Shown: positions 21,962 through 32,480 of the stretch, in pieces
How positions within the stretch are numbered: the first letter of the stretch is position 1
How the letters are laid out: each line of letters starts with the position of its first letter
Assembly (NCBI GenBank): GCA_911728435.2
Contig: OU452200.1
Span: forward strand, 22,955,715 to 23,019,714
DNA from: Apoderus coryli
Lineage: Eukaryota; Arthropoda; Insecta; Coleoptera; Attelabidae
DNA: 64,000 nucleotides
Direction: 5' to 3'
Made by a program: the position numbers and the translations under genes
Notes under the pieces: generated by a model
Database searches by the model: none
What the model was told of the DNA's origin: nothing
Seen by the model: the letters and a program-made list of their open reading frames with translations, nothing else

Positions 21962-22689
21962 ATAGCTTTCTATCGATTTATAATAGTAATGTAGATTTAA
22001 GTATTTATATACATATCTTGTTTAGTTTTTAAATAATACAGAAATATCTCAAATTTCAAGAGTGCATTAATTTATTTGAGCACCTTGTAACTTTTTCTCT
22101 TTATATCCCTTTCCTATATCGGTGATCTATAATTTAGTTTCATAGTATTTACAGTTTCCACAGTTTAAGAGCATTTATTGCTCCAATATCAACCATATGA
22201 AAGTACTGTTCCACAAAGTTTCTTATCTGATAATTTATCCGACAACATATGGCTTGTAAAAAATATTTATTATATTCGAAATAGATCTAGGGAATATTAA
22301 TACTTAGGTACAAGTTTTATTTATTATTTTAGTGCAATCGAAATATAGTGTCAAACATAGGGTATCCCTTTAAGAAAAATATGAATTTGACATGCCACAC
22401 TTTATGGTACGCACTACTTAAAAATTCTTGAATTATATAGTTTTCCTATAGTAAACAGCCAGTTTGTCATGATTCACCCTGTATACGTTGACGTAATTTT
22501 TTCATTTTCAGTGGCAATGGATTTTTAAAATAATAATACCTTATTAATAAGAAGTTGTCCATACACACAGTAAATTGATACTTGTTGAAACATGGAAAAC
22601 AGAAACGATAGAGTTTGATAAAATTCAAGACTTCCAAACTTCAGCTGCAATATAAAATAGGATATTAAATACTATACTATACAATGAAT
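21962..22689. other. Intergenic DNA, no gene seen
   Basis: Unassigned AT-rich sequence lying between the unclassified element and the second hammerhead-bearing repeat. Confidence 0.4.
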
Positions 22690-23115
22690 TTTTGTCCGTA
22701 AATATAATAAAATGAAAAATAATTTCGTGACATAGCGGACAAAAATTATTATATTTTTCATTTTATTTTATTAACAGAGATGTATAGTTTTACATTATTT
22801 GGCATTGACGACCGAACGCTTGGAGACCACCGTCCAGAGCGTTGCTGATACCCAAATATTTTGGTTGATGCTAGAGAAGGATAAATGGTCTCCAGCTAGC
22901 GTTTAGTGCTTACACTATTTTTATTTTTATTTTATATTTCTACGGCTGGTGTTACCTATACATTGGATTGTTTCGGCCTCTGAGATATGCATTACTATGT
23001 GTATGTAGATGGTACGGTTTACATATGTCTGTTGTATATCTGAATGTGCTTAAATGCAAACCGATATTGTAGATGGGCAATGACTATGGTACTCTGACGA
23101 GCTCATAATAAGAGT
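22690..23115 (+). repeat. Hammerhead-bearing repeat, copy 2
   Basis: Starts with TTTGTCCGTAAATATAATA, includes a short inverted copy of that end (22735-22790), then ATTTGGCATTGACGACC and GCGTTGCTGATACCCAAATA (shared, inverted, with about 45400-45445). The body is the same as copy 1 (CGGCTGGTGTTACCTATACA). It ends abruptly inside a hammerhead core at 23115. Confidence 0.6.
23088..23115 (+). ncRNA. Truncated hammerhead ribozyme motif
   Basis: GGTACT (stem I 5' strand), CTGACGA (23094-23100) and stem II GCTCATAATAAGAG are intact. The following GAAA is replaced by TTTAG and stem III is missing, so this copy is cut off in the core. Its stem I strand is the proper partner of the AGTATC found after the core in copies 1 and 3. 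Confidence 0.6.
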
Positions 23116-23493
23116 TTAGATGAATCACGGCTCAAATTTATTAAAAATATTGATAGTATTGATCTACCAAATAATGTTCCAATTCTTATTTATTCTAACG
23201 CGTGCATACAACAGCTGAGCCACTAATAGCAACACTACTTTAAAACCCGTTTATATTTAAATGACATATGAAGACGAAAATTTAAATTTCGATCACGCTT
23301 TGTTCTAAATAAACGAATCTAAAAATTATCATTAACTTACAGCTGTTGACTGAAATAAACAGGAACAAATAATTATTACACTGGCTGCGAACTGAATAAA
23401 TATTATTTTATTATAGTACTCATTAATCATTTGTGAAAACCTGAAAAACCTTAAGTAGAGTATGCTCTCTATAGATATATATTATCGCAACTT
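23116..23493. other. Region 3' of receptor exon 2, no further exon recognised
   Basis: The receptor exon ends at 23496 with a donor site, so a downstream exon is expected at lower coordinates. I found no open segment here with the C-terminal receptor motifs. Confidence 0.4.
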
Positions 23494-23495
23494 AC

Positions 23496-24003
23496 TTAAG
23501 AATATTGATGTGAAACAATATACATTTCTTAAGAAGTTTCTCAGCTTCTATATGCTCCGAGAAATCAATTTTTCTTAAAGTATTCATTAAAATTTCAATT
23601 TGTACTGCTCCGAAAGCCACTAACTTACAATATAATAGATCCATTGATGTATTATTGATAGCACTTAAAGTAATGGCAATAACTTCAAACAAATAAGTCA
23701 ACAAATAGTTTAACTTGTTGATAGTAATATCATATGGAACATAAGCTGGTAGCGGAACTAGAATATCATGCACCATAATTGGTAAGCAGAGAATATATAT
23801 TAATCCCATATAAATAGTCGTTAAATACACAATTTGACTAATCTCCGTTAGGCGAAGTTCTTCTCGGACAGCTTGTTGATTTTTTATAAAAAAATCCGAA
23901 AAAATTCCTTTCTTTCTAAGGTTCTTCATATCCAGCAGTTCCTGACCATAAAATACAAACAGAAACATTTTTACTAGAAAGGCTGTATGCGTAATAAGCA
24001 CAC
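23496..24003 (-). CDS. Odorant receptor (7tm_6), exon 2
   Basis: About 169 residues of an insect odorant receptor. These are multi-pass ligand-gated channels that work with the Orco co-receptor in the dendrite membrane of olfactory neurons. Visible segments: hydrophobic TM after VLITHTAFLVKMFLFVF; a charged loop RKKGIFSDF...REELRLTE; TM IVYLTTIYMGLIYILCLPI; then LPAYVPYDITINKLNYLLTY leading into TM LLTYLFEVIAITLSAIN. The end, LVAFGAVQIEILMNTLRKI...LKKCILFHINIL, matches the family's intracellular region before TM6. Splice sites fit: acceptor TTTTAG ends at 24004 and donor AA/GTAAGT starts at 23495. The phase-1 junction to the upstream exon restores GVLITHT. The C-terminal third (TM6-7) was not found. 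Confidence 0.7.
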
Positions 24004-25073
24004 CTAAAATGTTAAAATATGTTTAATTAAAAATGTGTGATATGAAAGCAAGTAAATTCTTCTGATAAGTACATTTGGTGTGCGCGCGTATGTGGTATTC
24101 GCAGGAATGATTAAGCTCCAATTCTCAGAAGATGTCCACTTTACACTTGCAGCGGTTCCACTATATTAGTTTTCTTTGTATGTCAAATATCAGATGAACT
24201 GAACAATTTGGTAGAAAGAAATATTATCTGTGTAGGCATAAACTAATTTTGCACGCGTGCATAAATATGAAAGTTTATTGTGTTGTGTTGTATAGTGTTG
24301 TTGCATCGTTACTTTGTTACTTCTACCATTGTCTTTAACCTTCCGTTACTCACGGCTTCTGCCCGACAAATATAGGTAGTCGCGCTGTATCTCTCAGATA
24401 CACCTATTTATATTTACAAGTATCATCATCATCATTGTCCTCAAGTAGCAGTCTTGCTGATTCAGCGAGATCGTTTGGAATATTGTAATATAATCTGTTG
24501 CTGGCCATCTTTACGTAAATAAATTCGGAAGCTACGTCCTGAAACAAAATTAGTCTCGGATATATTTCAGATACATATATCTTTTTTTCCAAATTGGCAA
24601 TGACAGTTTTCTATAGTCCATAGAATTTTAGGCTTAAACTAATAAAGGCTGTCTCATTTTAATAGTTCAGAATTATAATAATTATATACAAATACATAAC
24701 TAAAAAAAATAATGCTGAAACTTACCAATGTGGTCGCGGCGTATCTGTCAGATACAACGTAGAATAAATCAATGACACTCACAGTTTGAGATTCAGCAGT
24801 CCACTAACATGAGCAACACCAGAGAACAACTAAGGGATCTGGCAACACTCTTCAAAGAAAGCATAAACGAGAGCTCGATCTCATCCATCAATTACCTCTC
24901 TCCCAGGCGAATCACATGCAAGTGGTGTATATTTCTGTGAGATACGCGCGGGTATAGGAGGGTCAATTAAATAGAATTAACACTACGTATGTGTAAAATA
25001 TGTGGTGCATTGAGAAGTTTTACCAGTAACTAGTTGTTATTCGGACAATTATTTCAAATAAATATACTCTAAC
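24004..25073 (-). other. Intron 1 of the odorant receptor, with inserted repeat
   Basis: GT donor at 25073-25072 (in G/GTTAGAG) and AG acceptor at 24005-24004, 1070 bp. Exon 1 ends with one base of a codon and exon 2 supplies two, so the join is in frame. The intron carries the repeat described at 24335-24970. Confidence 0.65.
24335..24970. repeat. Possible TTAA-flanked element with repeated GTATCT palindromes
   Basis: TTAA occurs at 24335-24338 and 24967-24970. Three related motifs lie inside: TGTATCTCTCAGATACAC (24386-24403), GTATCTGTCAGATACAAC (24741-24758) and, inverted, a form near 24929-24947 with GAGATACGCGCG. TTAA flanks suggest a piggyBac-like derivative, but the two ends do not match well. 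The 62-codon minus-strand frame at 24592-24404, ending DNDDDDTCKYK, shows no diagnostic motif. Tentative. Confidence 0.25.
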
Positions 25074-25293
25074 CAGCAGATTGAAGTAATGTGTCTAAAA
25101 TAGTAGGACTATAGAGGACAGCAGCTATCATTGCTACTTCCAGAAGAATTTCAATCCAAGCCACTATTATCATTCGTGCAGTATTCATACTAAACCATGT
25201 CCATTTGTTGGTAGGATAATACCCTGTAAATTTTAGTTGCACTATTTCTGCGTGAAAAAATTGATTGTAATATTTCTTCGCATCATCAGGCAT
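25074..25293 (-). CDS. Odorant receptor (7tm_6), N-terminal exon
   Basis: Encodes about 73 residues starting MPDDAKKYYNQFFHAEIVQL, then KFTGYYPTNKWTWF and a first hydrophobic span (RMIIVAWIEILLEVAMIAAV). Beetle-type receptors commonly start with a YFN/F-E...L+-GFYP pattern followed by TM1, which fits. Immediately before the ATG the sequence reads CTCATTTCAG, a good splice acceptor. So either there is a 5' UTR intron ending at the start codon, or this Met is internal and another exon lies upstream. The exon ends at 25074 with the donor G/GTTAGAG in phase 1. Exons 1 and 2 together give about 242 residues against a usual 380-400. Confidence 0.6.
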
Positions 25294-25829
25294 CTGAAAT
25301 GAGAGTAATAATATAACCTGTGTGATCTAAAAATGGCGGTATTGTAAATGAAAACATCATTTTTTTTGGTGTTTGTAATTAAAAAAATAATGTTTATAAT
25401 ATAAAAAAATATATAAATGTTTATCAAATTATATACTTAGTTGACATTGATTCCAATACTATAAAGCATTACGAGTTTGTGACACATGGGTGTACGGTCA
25501 ATAAGAAATACTCCACAGAAGATATGTGCCGTTTGTGTGAAGAAGTATACGGACGAAAATGATCAGAAACAACAACTTAGAAATACTGTCGCTCATACTT
25601 CGCTACTTAATCGTTGTTTTTTACGGGCATAATGACATATACGTACTTAGTTTTTAACGTAGAAAACATAATAATAAATGAGCTAAATTTATATATATTA
25701 TAACCAGTGATTTTGTGTAAACTTTATTCGAAAAAACAATACGTATAACCCCTTAAATAAAATAAATAATAAATAAATAAAAGTTCAGTACTTGCAAAGT
25801 TCACAAAATAAAAAGTTTGATTTTTTTGG
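25294..25829. other. Upstream region of the receptor gene
   Basis: AT-rich, no coding segment recognised. Any receptor promoter would lie here or further up, but no element can be named. Confidence 0.4.
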
Positions 25830-27104
25830 GGACACCAGAACAATCTGCAATACAAGCAGGCCAGTCATCTTCGCCGCCACTGACATATAATGGATCTTCC
25901 TTCTTGTTCATTTTCTTTGCTAGTCTCTTTTGATATAATATGTTCAACACCTGCAACACATCTTTTACGCTTTCGGCCCCGATTTTTACTCATTTTTACT
26001 TTGGTTTGCTTCATACATGCTTCCTTTTAACAACATTATTCAATTTAATTTTCGCAAAGGCTTTGAAGAAAAGGATTCTCGGTCAAAACATCTTAATAGT
26101 TTTACGTTTGCTAGTATTTCGTACATTACTATGAGGCACTCGTAACAATTCTTGTAAGATATATCAGCATATTTTGAAGAGCAAGGTGCTTGATCCTGGG
26201 GTATTTCTGCTGTAAGAGTTAATTGTTCCTTCTCTGTAGGTTCTACAGTCTCTGCTTGTATTTGCGTTGAATGGCGAGATTCCTATGGCACGAAACGCAC
26301 TAGTTGCAATTTCAAGTGTTGCTGAGTTTTTTTCTGGAATGGGTCTTACATGATCTATGAAGTACTTAATCCACCTTACAAACAAATCTGCAGTCAAATA
26401 CCCTGACTGGTATAAGTCTGGATTCAACCTTTTGCGCGGAAAACTTATGGATGTGGTAGTACATACATTATACATTCCACTAGAACTCATGCAGACGACT
26501 ACGGTTGTATGCGCCCGTCGCTCTGCACTTGGGATAGCGCCTATTTGTTTTTATTTCCTTTTTGAGCAAACACTTTCAAAGGAACTTGCACTGTGGACAG
26601 AGCGGATTGGTATATATTGAAAATTATTTTGTGATGAATTCTATGTTCGTCGATGACTTATTCTAGCTTAGTAAAAAAATCTGTGGCCTATTAAACGCCT
26701 CAGCTCTGGCAAGTGACGTGGCTTCTGGAAAACGCACTGATAATTGAAGATTATGTTGACAATAACCAAACCCTTTTCCAGCCATTCCAATTTTTTTTAA
26801 AGGGTGTTGCACATCATCTGTTGTCCAGAAAAAAAACGAGATTCTCAATCGAGCATATGATTAACAATTGCAGCCTCAAGATCGTTATTGAATGTAGTGT
26901 GCAAAGAACCAAAGTGTTTTCAGCATTGACGACAAATTTGTTTTCCCCAATAGCTTGACGACGCAAAGTTGCTCTAGGAACATGAAAGAACCTGCTTGCT
27001 TTTAACCAGCTCATCTCGCCATTGCGGACAACTTGTATTGCTCTATCCATATCAGAATTATTCCAAGACCCTCTATTTGTTTTTCTTTTATACGAATAAA
27101 CCAT
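25830..27104 (-). pseudogene. pogo-like transposase, fragmented
   Basis: Minus-strand fragments in order. The N-terminal psq/CENP-B-type helix-turn-helix (NRGSWNNSDMDRAIQVVRNG, then MSWLKASRFFHVPRATLRRQ) is at 27080-26960. The region before the catalytic core (LQLSVRFPEATSLARAEAFN, RPQIF) is at 26770-26670. QIGAIPSAERRAHTTVVVCM and SGMYN...FPRKRLNPDLY are at about 26540-26420, then SGYLTADLFVRWIKYFIDHV at 26400-26340, then AFRAIGISPFNAN near 26270. A C-terminal part with KKEDPLYVSGGEDDWPACIA lies at about 25910-25840. This order matches pogo-superfamily transposases. The segment that should hold the DNH/DDD catalytic triad after FIDHVRP is missing, and frames change repeatedly. The element is dead; no convincing terminal inverted repeats were found. 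Confidence 0.6.
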
Positions 27105-27146
27105 CTCAAAAACAAAAATAAAACTTTAAAACAGTGAATCTAACAG

Positions 27147-27488
27147 GCGGGCAAAATGGCATACGAAATCAATTTAGCCACCATTATGCTTTGCGAAACA
27201 TTGTTTTTTTTTTTTTAATTTGAGTGAGGCACACTCAAACACGCAAAATACGTTATTATATTATTACCAATACTAGTATGATCAATGCAATACCTCCAAA
27301 CCACAGTTTAAATAGTTATTATTCTATGTCCAAACTATATTAAAAATGAATATTGGGTGGTAAAATAATGTTGCAAAATCGTAGGTACTTACATTGACGG
27401 TTCAGACTCGGCAACCACAAATAACGTAATAAGATAAGATACTGCTACTATAGATTTGTTACAATAGAAAAAAGTCATTTTGCCCGCC
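27147..27488. repeat. MITE-like unit with GGCGGGCAAAATG ends
   Basis: GGCGGGCAAAATG at about 27148 is mirrored exactly by CATTTTGCCCGCC at about 27475-27487. The 342-bp interval has no coding sequence. The ends are in the right orientation for terminal inverted repeats, but similarity does not extend beyond 13 bp. It sits just upstream of the pogo-like start and could be part of that element's 5' region. Confidence 0.45.
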
Positions 27489-27514
27489 TATGTCATTATA
27501 TGCACTTCCTTCTT

Positions 27515-27751
27515 CTATGTTGCTTCAACGATACGTGACGTCTTGGAGGCTGAAAAGCTTATGAAAGAAATTATAATAGCTGAACGACTCACCGAAAAGT
27601 CAGTTCCATAAATGTTTTTAGTATTGGACAATGTGCTCATAAGTGTATTACATATTTGGAGCATTTCCCTGATTAGTTTTGTGATTTTCAGTTGTTTAAT
27701 AAAACAAAAATTGTCATTGTTTTTGTTGAGTGGTAGTGTAGCACATAGCAT
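27515..27751 (-). CDS. Unassigned, possibly spliced coding fragment
   Basis: The frame reads QLKITKLIREMLQICNTLMS and TLSNTKNIYGTDFS, directly followed by GTGAGT, a good donor. A pyrimidine-rich CTTTTCAG acceptor is 43 bases further, which is very short for an intron. The ICNTLM...N-IYG pattern is reminiscent of the TM6 region of gustatory receptors, but this is too little to assign. Confidence 0.2.
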   Translation of the reverse strand: MLCATLPLNKNNDNFCFIKQLKITKLIREMLQICNTLMSTLSNTKNIYGTDFSVSRSAIIISFISFSASKTSRIVEAT

Positions 27752-28407
27752 ATAAAATAAAGTTAGTGTTTTGGCAAATTCAAATCAGAAAAATCGTGAA
27801 CAATTTCGCTAAATATCCGCTATTTTAACTCAAACGACCCATGGGGGTGAGAAGCACCCAGTAGAAAGATACGTTACTACGTATCTCAAATATGTGTGAA
27901 GGATAAACAAACGTTATGTCTAGCTTCTCTAAAACCAAAAGTACACGAATATCTATGATCAGATATTTTTAGCTGTCCATATCATATAATATGTAATATT
28001 TATATGGAATTTCATGATTTAAGTAATTTTAAAAAATTTGCCTATCTGGAGGCTGCCTCCCTTCTGTATCCACGATTACTCAAAAACCAATTAACATCCA
28101 GGGTGACTCGGGAGGAATGGGCCTAACTCTAAGGGTGTAATCTATACATCAAAATAATAAGGAAAAACTCAAATGTTGTTATATAATATGCATTTGTTGC
28201 AAGTTATGAGGCAAAAACAAAATATTGCATTAATGTAGCTTTCATGTAACAATTGTTATGTTGATTTTTGTGATGTCACTATCCTATTAGTATCAGAATA
28301 AAAGATTACATTGATTCACCGTTAACTTTCGGATTTCTATCATTTTAATTTTATAAAATGCCACACAATCCTTCACATCTCGAATACTTCTAAAAAATCT
28401 CATTATT

Positions 28408-28440
28408 TCATGTCTGTGCCTAAGGCTTGACCCTTTTGAG
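28408..28440 (+). repeat. DIRS left terminus (pairs with the ICR)
   Basis: These 33 bases are the exact reverse complement of 35877-35909. The core is GCCTAAGGCTTGACCCTTTT. The same core is also mirrored in the right terminus at 36020-36040. A second block of the left end, AGTGTTATAGCTTTAGTAC (about 28549-28566), is mirrored at 36001-36018 in the right terminus. Confidence 0.9.
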
Positions 28441-28727
28441 ATTACCCTGTGTTACGCCTCTGGTTTACATATGTCTTTCTCGTATTCCGCGTCGCCAGGT
28501 CATGGAGTGGGGGGTAGTTTCTGCCTAGAAACCACCCCGCGAGTGTTATAGCTTTAGTACGCTTTGTTTTACGCATCTGTTTACATCCCTAGATAAGAGT
28601 TACCTAGTAAGATATAAGTACCAATATAAACGGTGTGTACCGTTCGAGATTGAATTTTAATAGAAATTTTAATCGCAGTAAAAATAAATTACATTTAGTT
28701 TTGTTTTACAAAGTGTGTGGACTGTGA

Positions 28728-29139
28728 ATGAAGGTAAGTGATCCATAATAATTTGGATGTTTATTACAGGACTTGTATCTACCAAACAACTGGAAATAGC
28801 ATAAATATAGATACACAATACTTGTGTATATTTGCTTTGCAAAATAAATTATTATGCTTATTTTACTTATAATATGTAGTTTCGTGCTTGATTTTAGCAA
28901 CCCTTCGGCTCGATCTCAGCAGCCGTTTGGCTCAAATTCACCAGCCTTTCGGCTCAACTTTTCGAGCATGTCGGCTCGTTTCTATTAAGGCCTTCGGCTC
29001 GTTTTACTCAGCCTTTCGCCTCGTTTTTGTAGCTCGTCTAACAGTTCCTAGCTACCGAATTAGAACACGTTTTATTTAATACAGCAAATAGCTAATATGT
29101 CTGCAACGGATGTATATATGTTATTTTAATTATTTCTAG
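28728..29139 (+). promoter_or_regulatory. Predicted leader intron of the DIRS gag gene
   Basis: ATGAAG at 28728-28733 is followed by GTAAGTGAT, a near-consensus donor. TTATTTCTAG at 29130-29139 is a good acceptor directly before ATGGCT. Splicing would fuse Met-Lys in frame to the gag start (MK-MALPIEK). Spliceosomal introns are known in DIRS1-like elements, so this is plausible, but no transcript evidence is available. A 22-bp minisatellite lies inside. Confidence 0.45.
28896..29035 (+). repeat. 22-bp minisatellite in the DIRS leader
   Basis: Six diverged copies of a unit with CTTTCGGCTCG as its best-conserved part. GGCTC occurs at 28907, 28929, 28951, 28973 and 28996, and the variant GCCTC at 29018: spacings 22, 22, 22, 23, 22. 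The spacing is regular but the sequence between is only loosely conserved. Confidence 0.75.
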
Positions 29140-30460
29140 ATGGCTCTTCCCATCGAGAAGTCATATACTTTGCACGACCTATTTGAGTTAGACGAAGACA
29201 ATAAAAAGGATAATATTATCCTTAGACGAATCAAGACGTTAGCATTGAACCATTTACCTAAAGGCTGCGAGTCATGGAAAATCTCCATTTTTAATAAGAA
29301 TGACCTTTTGGGAGAAGAGTTAGATCCTCAGATCTTAAATAAATTAAGATATGGGCTGCCAACTGTAGGTATAGCTCAGGCGTTTGACCCTAATGCGACA
29401 ACTCTGCCAGAGAAGCGATACAGGGATTATAAAGCAAAAATGTTAAATTGGCCATTTTGCGTAGGACTAATAATTGGCCCGCCAGCATTAGCAGCGAGAA
29501 TTAGAGGTTCGGCAGTACAGAACGAGCTTGTAATTGCATCATTAGCTGACATGAAACCGTTACTTATTGCCAGACAACAGGCCAGTAGGCAGTTAGCAGG
29601 GGAATCTTCCGACGATTCCTCAGAAAAATCTCAAAACGTACCATGTAAGAAGAAAAAAGAAAATCGGTTGGAAGCTTTGGAACGTAATCAGTACGAACTT
29701 AAGAGTATGTTTGAGGAGTTTATGCACAATTTCCGTACTAGTCGCTATGCATTGGACGAGGATAATCGGTCGGTTTCCGAATCCATTGATTCGTGTGGTT
29801 CACATAGAGATGACGATATGGATGAAGACTTCTCATCGTGGAAAGCTCCGAGTGTAATACCTATGGAAACCACCGATTTAGATTTTGCTCCAAGTACTCA
29901 AGAAAAGGAGCCCCTGATTCCCAAAGCCAAATCAGACATAGAAGAGCAAGGTGCGGACTGTCAGCGTTTTGGAAAAGAAACGTTTAATAAAATTCGATAT
30001 ATCGAAGTTCAGAGGATACTAGCAAGCTAGCCCGGTTTTTGCAGCTCTTAGAGTAAACAGTGAGTTTTCTCATATGATTTCTCCGAATCCAACTCAGGAT
30101 ATATTAGTCAAGACCGACACAACTTTGGGGACCCTAACACATGGTTTACTACTTCAAAGAGAAGCTCTTTCAAGCAGAGTCAAGGATTTGTCTGTTAAGT
30201 ATCCTGAATTGAAGTTATCCTTATATAACAGTTTGCTGGCTCCAAATGCAACTTTTCGTCAGCTTTCTGATGATTTGCTCCAATATACATGTGGAAGACG
30301 AGCTGAGTGTATAGAGAATCGTAGAAAATTGTACAAGTCGCGCTCAGCATTAGTTAATTCTCGAATAGACGCAATACCACCCTCACGCACGCATCTTTTT
30401 GAAAAGGATCAACTGAGTGATCTGGTAAAACAGAATTTCGGCTCCTTTCGTACGCAATAA
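29140..30460 (+). pseudogene. DIRS gag-like protein, frameshifted
   Basis: The first part (29140-30030, 296 codons) starts MALPIEKSYTLHDLF and has a central basic stretch (PCKKKKENRLEALERNQYEL) and an acidic C-terminal region (DDDMDEDFSSW). It ends ETFNKIRYIEVQRILAS before a stop. In another frame the protein continues FAALRVNSEFSHMISP, then DILVKTDTTLGTLTHGLL, to a stop at 30460. Typical DIRS gag proteins have a WNKIRY..VQ..L....F..L.VN block exactly at this junction, so one frameshift near 30020-30040 separates two halves of one protein. The role is inferred: particle or RNA binding. No zinc knuckle is seen. Confidence 0.6.
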
Positions 30461-30512
30461 AATGGTATACCCGTGAAAGGGGGGGGCCAACCATCTACCT
30501 CTTACAAAGGAG

Positions 30513-32480
30513 TTGTGCGAACTTCAGCGAAATATAATTCTGCGAAAGCACCTTCTTCAAAACGCTTCTTCAAGTCAGAAGAAAAGAGTGCAGGTAATAG
30601 AAAAAACGGAAAGGAAAACATTAAACCTTATAAGAGATTCTCCTCTTCCCAACGTTTTAAAAAGCAAGGATTCTTTCAAAGGGGGGCGGTTAGCAAATTT
30701 TGTGAATATTTGGAAGGGCCTAGGCGCAACTCCGACAATAATATCATGCATAACCCTTTTATTGTAAAAACACCTCTACGACATTTTTCAAAAGATTATA
30801 TAACCGTTTTACCACCCACGGTATGGACCTAGAGATAAACAAGATGTTAGAAGAAAATATTCTAGAAAAATCTCAAGTCACCACGGGTTTTCTTTCAAGA
30901 ATGTTTCCCATCCCCAAGTCAGATGGAACAGTCCGACCGATTTTCAATCTGAAATGTTTGAATGCTTTTCTTGCAGCAAAAAAGTTTCGCTTGCTAAACC
31001 ATTTAAAAGTCCCAAAGTTTCTCCAATCAGGGGATTTTCTAGCAAAAATCGACATACACCAGGCATATTGCCACATTCCAATAAAAGAAGCCCATCGACG
31101 ATTCCTGTCGTTGACCAGCAACGGTCAAATCTACCAAATGACATGTCTGCCTTTCGGCCTCTCGAGCGCGCCTCTAGCCTTCGCTCGTGTATCAAATTGG
31201 CTAGCCAGTCAATTACGTGACAAGGGGATTCGGGTGATCGTTTATCTGGACGATTTTCTTCTTGCACACCAAGATCCCAGACAACTATCCCTACAGTTAG
31301 GTCAGACCGTAGAATTCTTGGAAATGTTAGGTTGGAAGATAAACCAAAGAAAATCTTTCAATACTCCAAAGCAAAACATAGAATATCTCGGTATTCAATG
31401 GAACACGCAAACGAATGCAATTTCTCTACCTATAAAAAAGATAGAAGGGCTAAAGAATGTTCTGAGACTAATCCTGTCAAATCGTCGTTGGAATTGGTAC
31501 GTAGCTGCAAGGCTCCTAGGCAAATTAAATTTTGCAGCGTTTGCGATACCGTTGGGACGACTGCATTGTCGGCGGATTCAAAGGGCCAGTCTTATGCTCT
31601 CACCTCGTCATCCGTTCAAGAAACAGTGGGTACCTCAATTGGCCATACAGAATTGCCTTTGGTGGTACAAGCACCTACACACAAAGAGAATTTTGTTTCC
31701 AAGCATGGAGAGAGCTTTTGTAACAACGGATGCTTCAGATCAGGGATGGGGAGCTCACGTAAACAATCAATTTTACAAAGGCCGTTGGTTAGAAACTCAA
31801 AAACTTTGGCACATAAATGTAAAGAAAATGTATGCAATATTTGCTACAATAAGAAGATTTGCATTTCAGCTGAAATACAATCAGACAACAGGACAGTCGT
31901 ATCTTACATACAGCGTCAGGGAGGAACCAAGTCTCTCAAATTGCTAAACCTGGTTTACAAACTTCTAAAATTTGCCCACAAAATGAAAATGAATCTTCAG
32001 GCACATTTCATTCCCGGCCGTTTCAACAACATTGCAGACAGCTTGTCCCGAAGCAAAGCGATAGTACATTGGCATTTGTCAAAGACTATGCAAAATCGGA
32101 TCTTCCGCAAATGGGGAACCCCTCAAATAGATCTATTTGCGACCAATTTGTCAAAAGTAGTTCCGAGATATGTAACGAGAGATGCAAGAGATCCTCAGGC
32201 AGTTTTTGTGGATGCTTTCAGTCGGAAATGGAACTATCAACTAGCATGGGTCTTTCCCTCTCCAAGTCTAGTGCCTCAAGTTCCCAATCATCTGAATTCG
32301 GCCAAGGGAACATACCTTTTAGTCGTTCCAAGATGGGAGAAGGTGTATTGGAGAGCAGACTTAAAATGCAGAGCCTTAGAAGCCCCTTTCCAGCTACGAA
32401 ATCTTCAGCACCACCTACTAGAGGCAGCGACAATGCTTCCACTACCTCAAGTTCAGAACATTTCTTTGGAGGTTTGGAAG
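30513..32480 (+). pseudogene. DIRS reverse transcriptase-RNase H polyprotein, frameshifted
   Basis: Three frames must be joined. Segment 1 (30513-30767) ends GGRLANFVNIWKGLGATPTI, the usual start of DIRS RT. Segment 2 (30823-31947) carries the RT: SRMFPIPKSDGTVRPIFNLK, KIDIHQAYCHIPI (motif A Asp at about residue 77), LPFGLSSAPLAFARV (motif B) and VYLDDFLLAHQ (motif C YLDD, residues 141-144), then the RNase H start FVTTDASDQGWGAHV. Segment 3 (frame of 31332-32516, real from about 31870) continues RNase H with QSDNRTVVSYIQRQGG and FIPGRFNNIADSLSR. It then gives the DIRS-specific segment WGTPQIDLFATN...DAFSRKWNYQLAWVFPS, the position of the Dam-like methyltransferase domain in many DIRS elements. 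The order is canonical but the polyprotein is broken. Confidence 0.75.

Noticed and set aside
24404..24592. 62-codon minus-strand frame in the receptor intron as a gene
   Set aside because: No recognised motif, and it lies within an intron that contains a putative repeat.
26357..26958. Plus-strand frames over the pogo remnant
   Set aside because: Antisense to segments with clear pogo-type motifs.
28896..29035. Regular 22-bp spacing that might suggest a CRISPR array
   Set aside because: Units are directly adjacent tandem repeats without unique spacers, in a eukaryotic transposon leader.
30873..31267. Minus-strand open frames across the DIRS RT
   Set aside because: Antisense shadows of the RT core.
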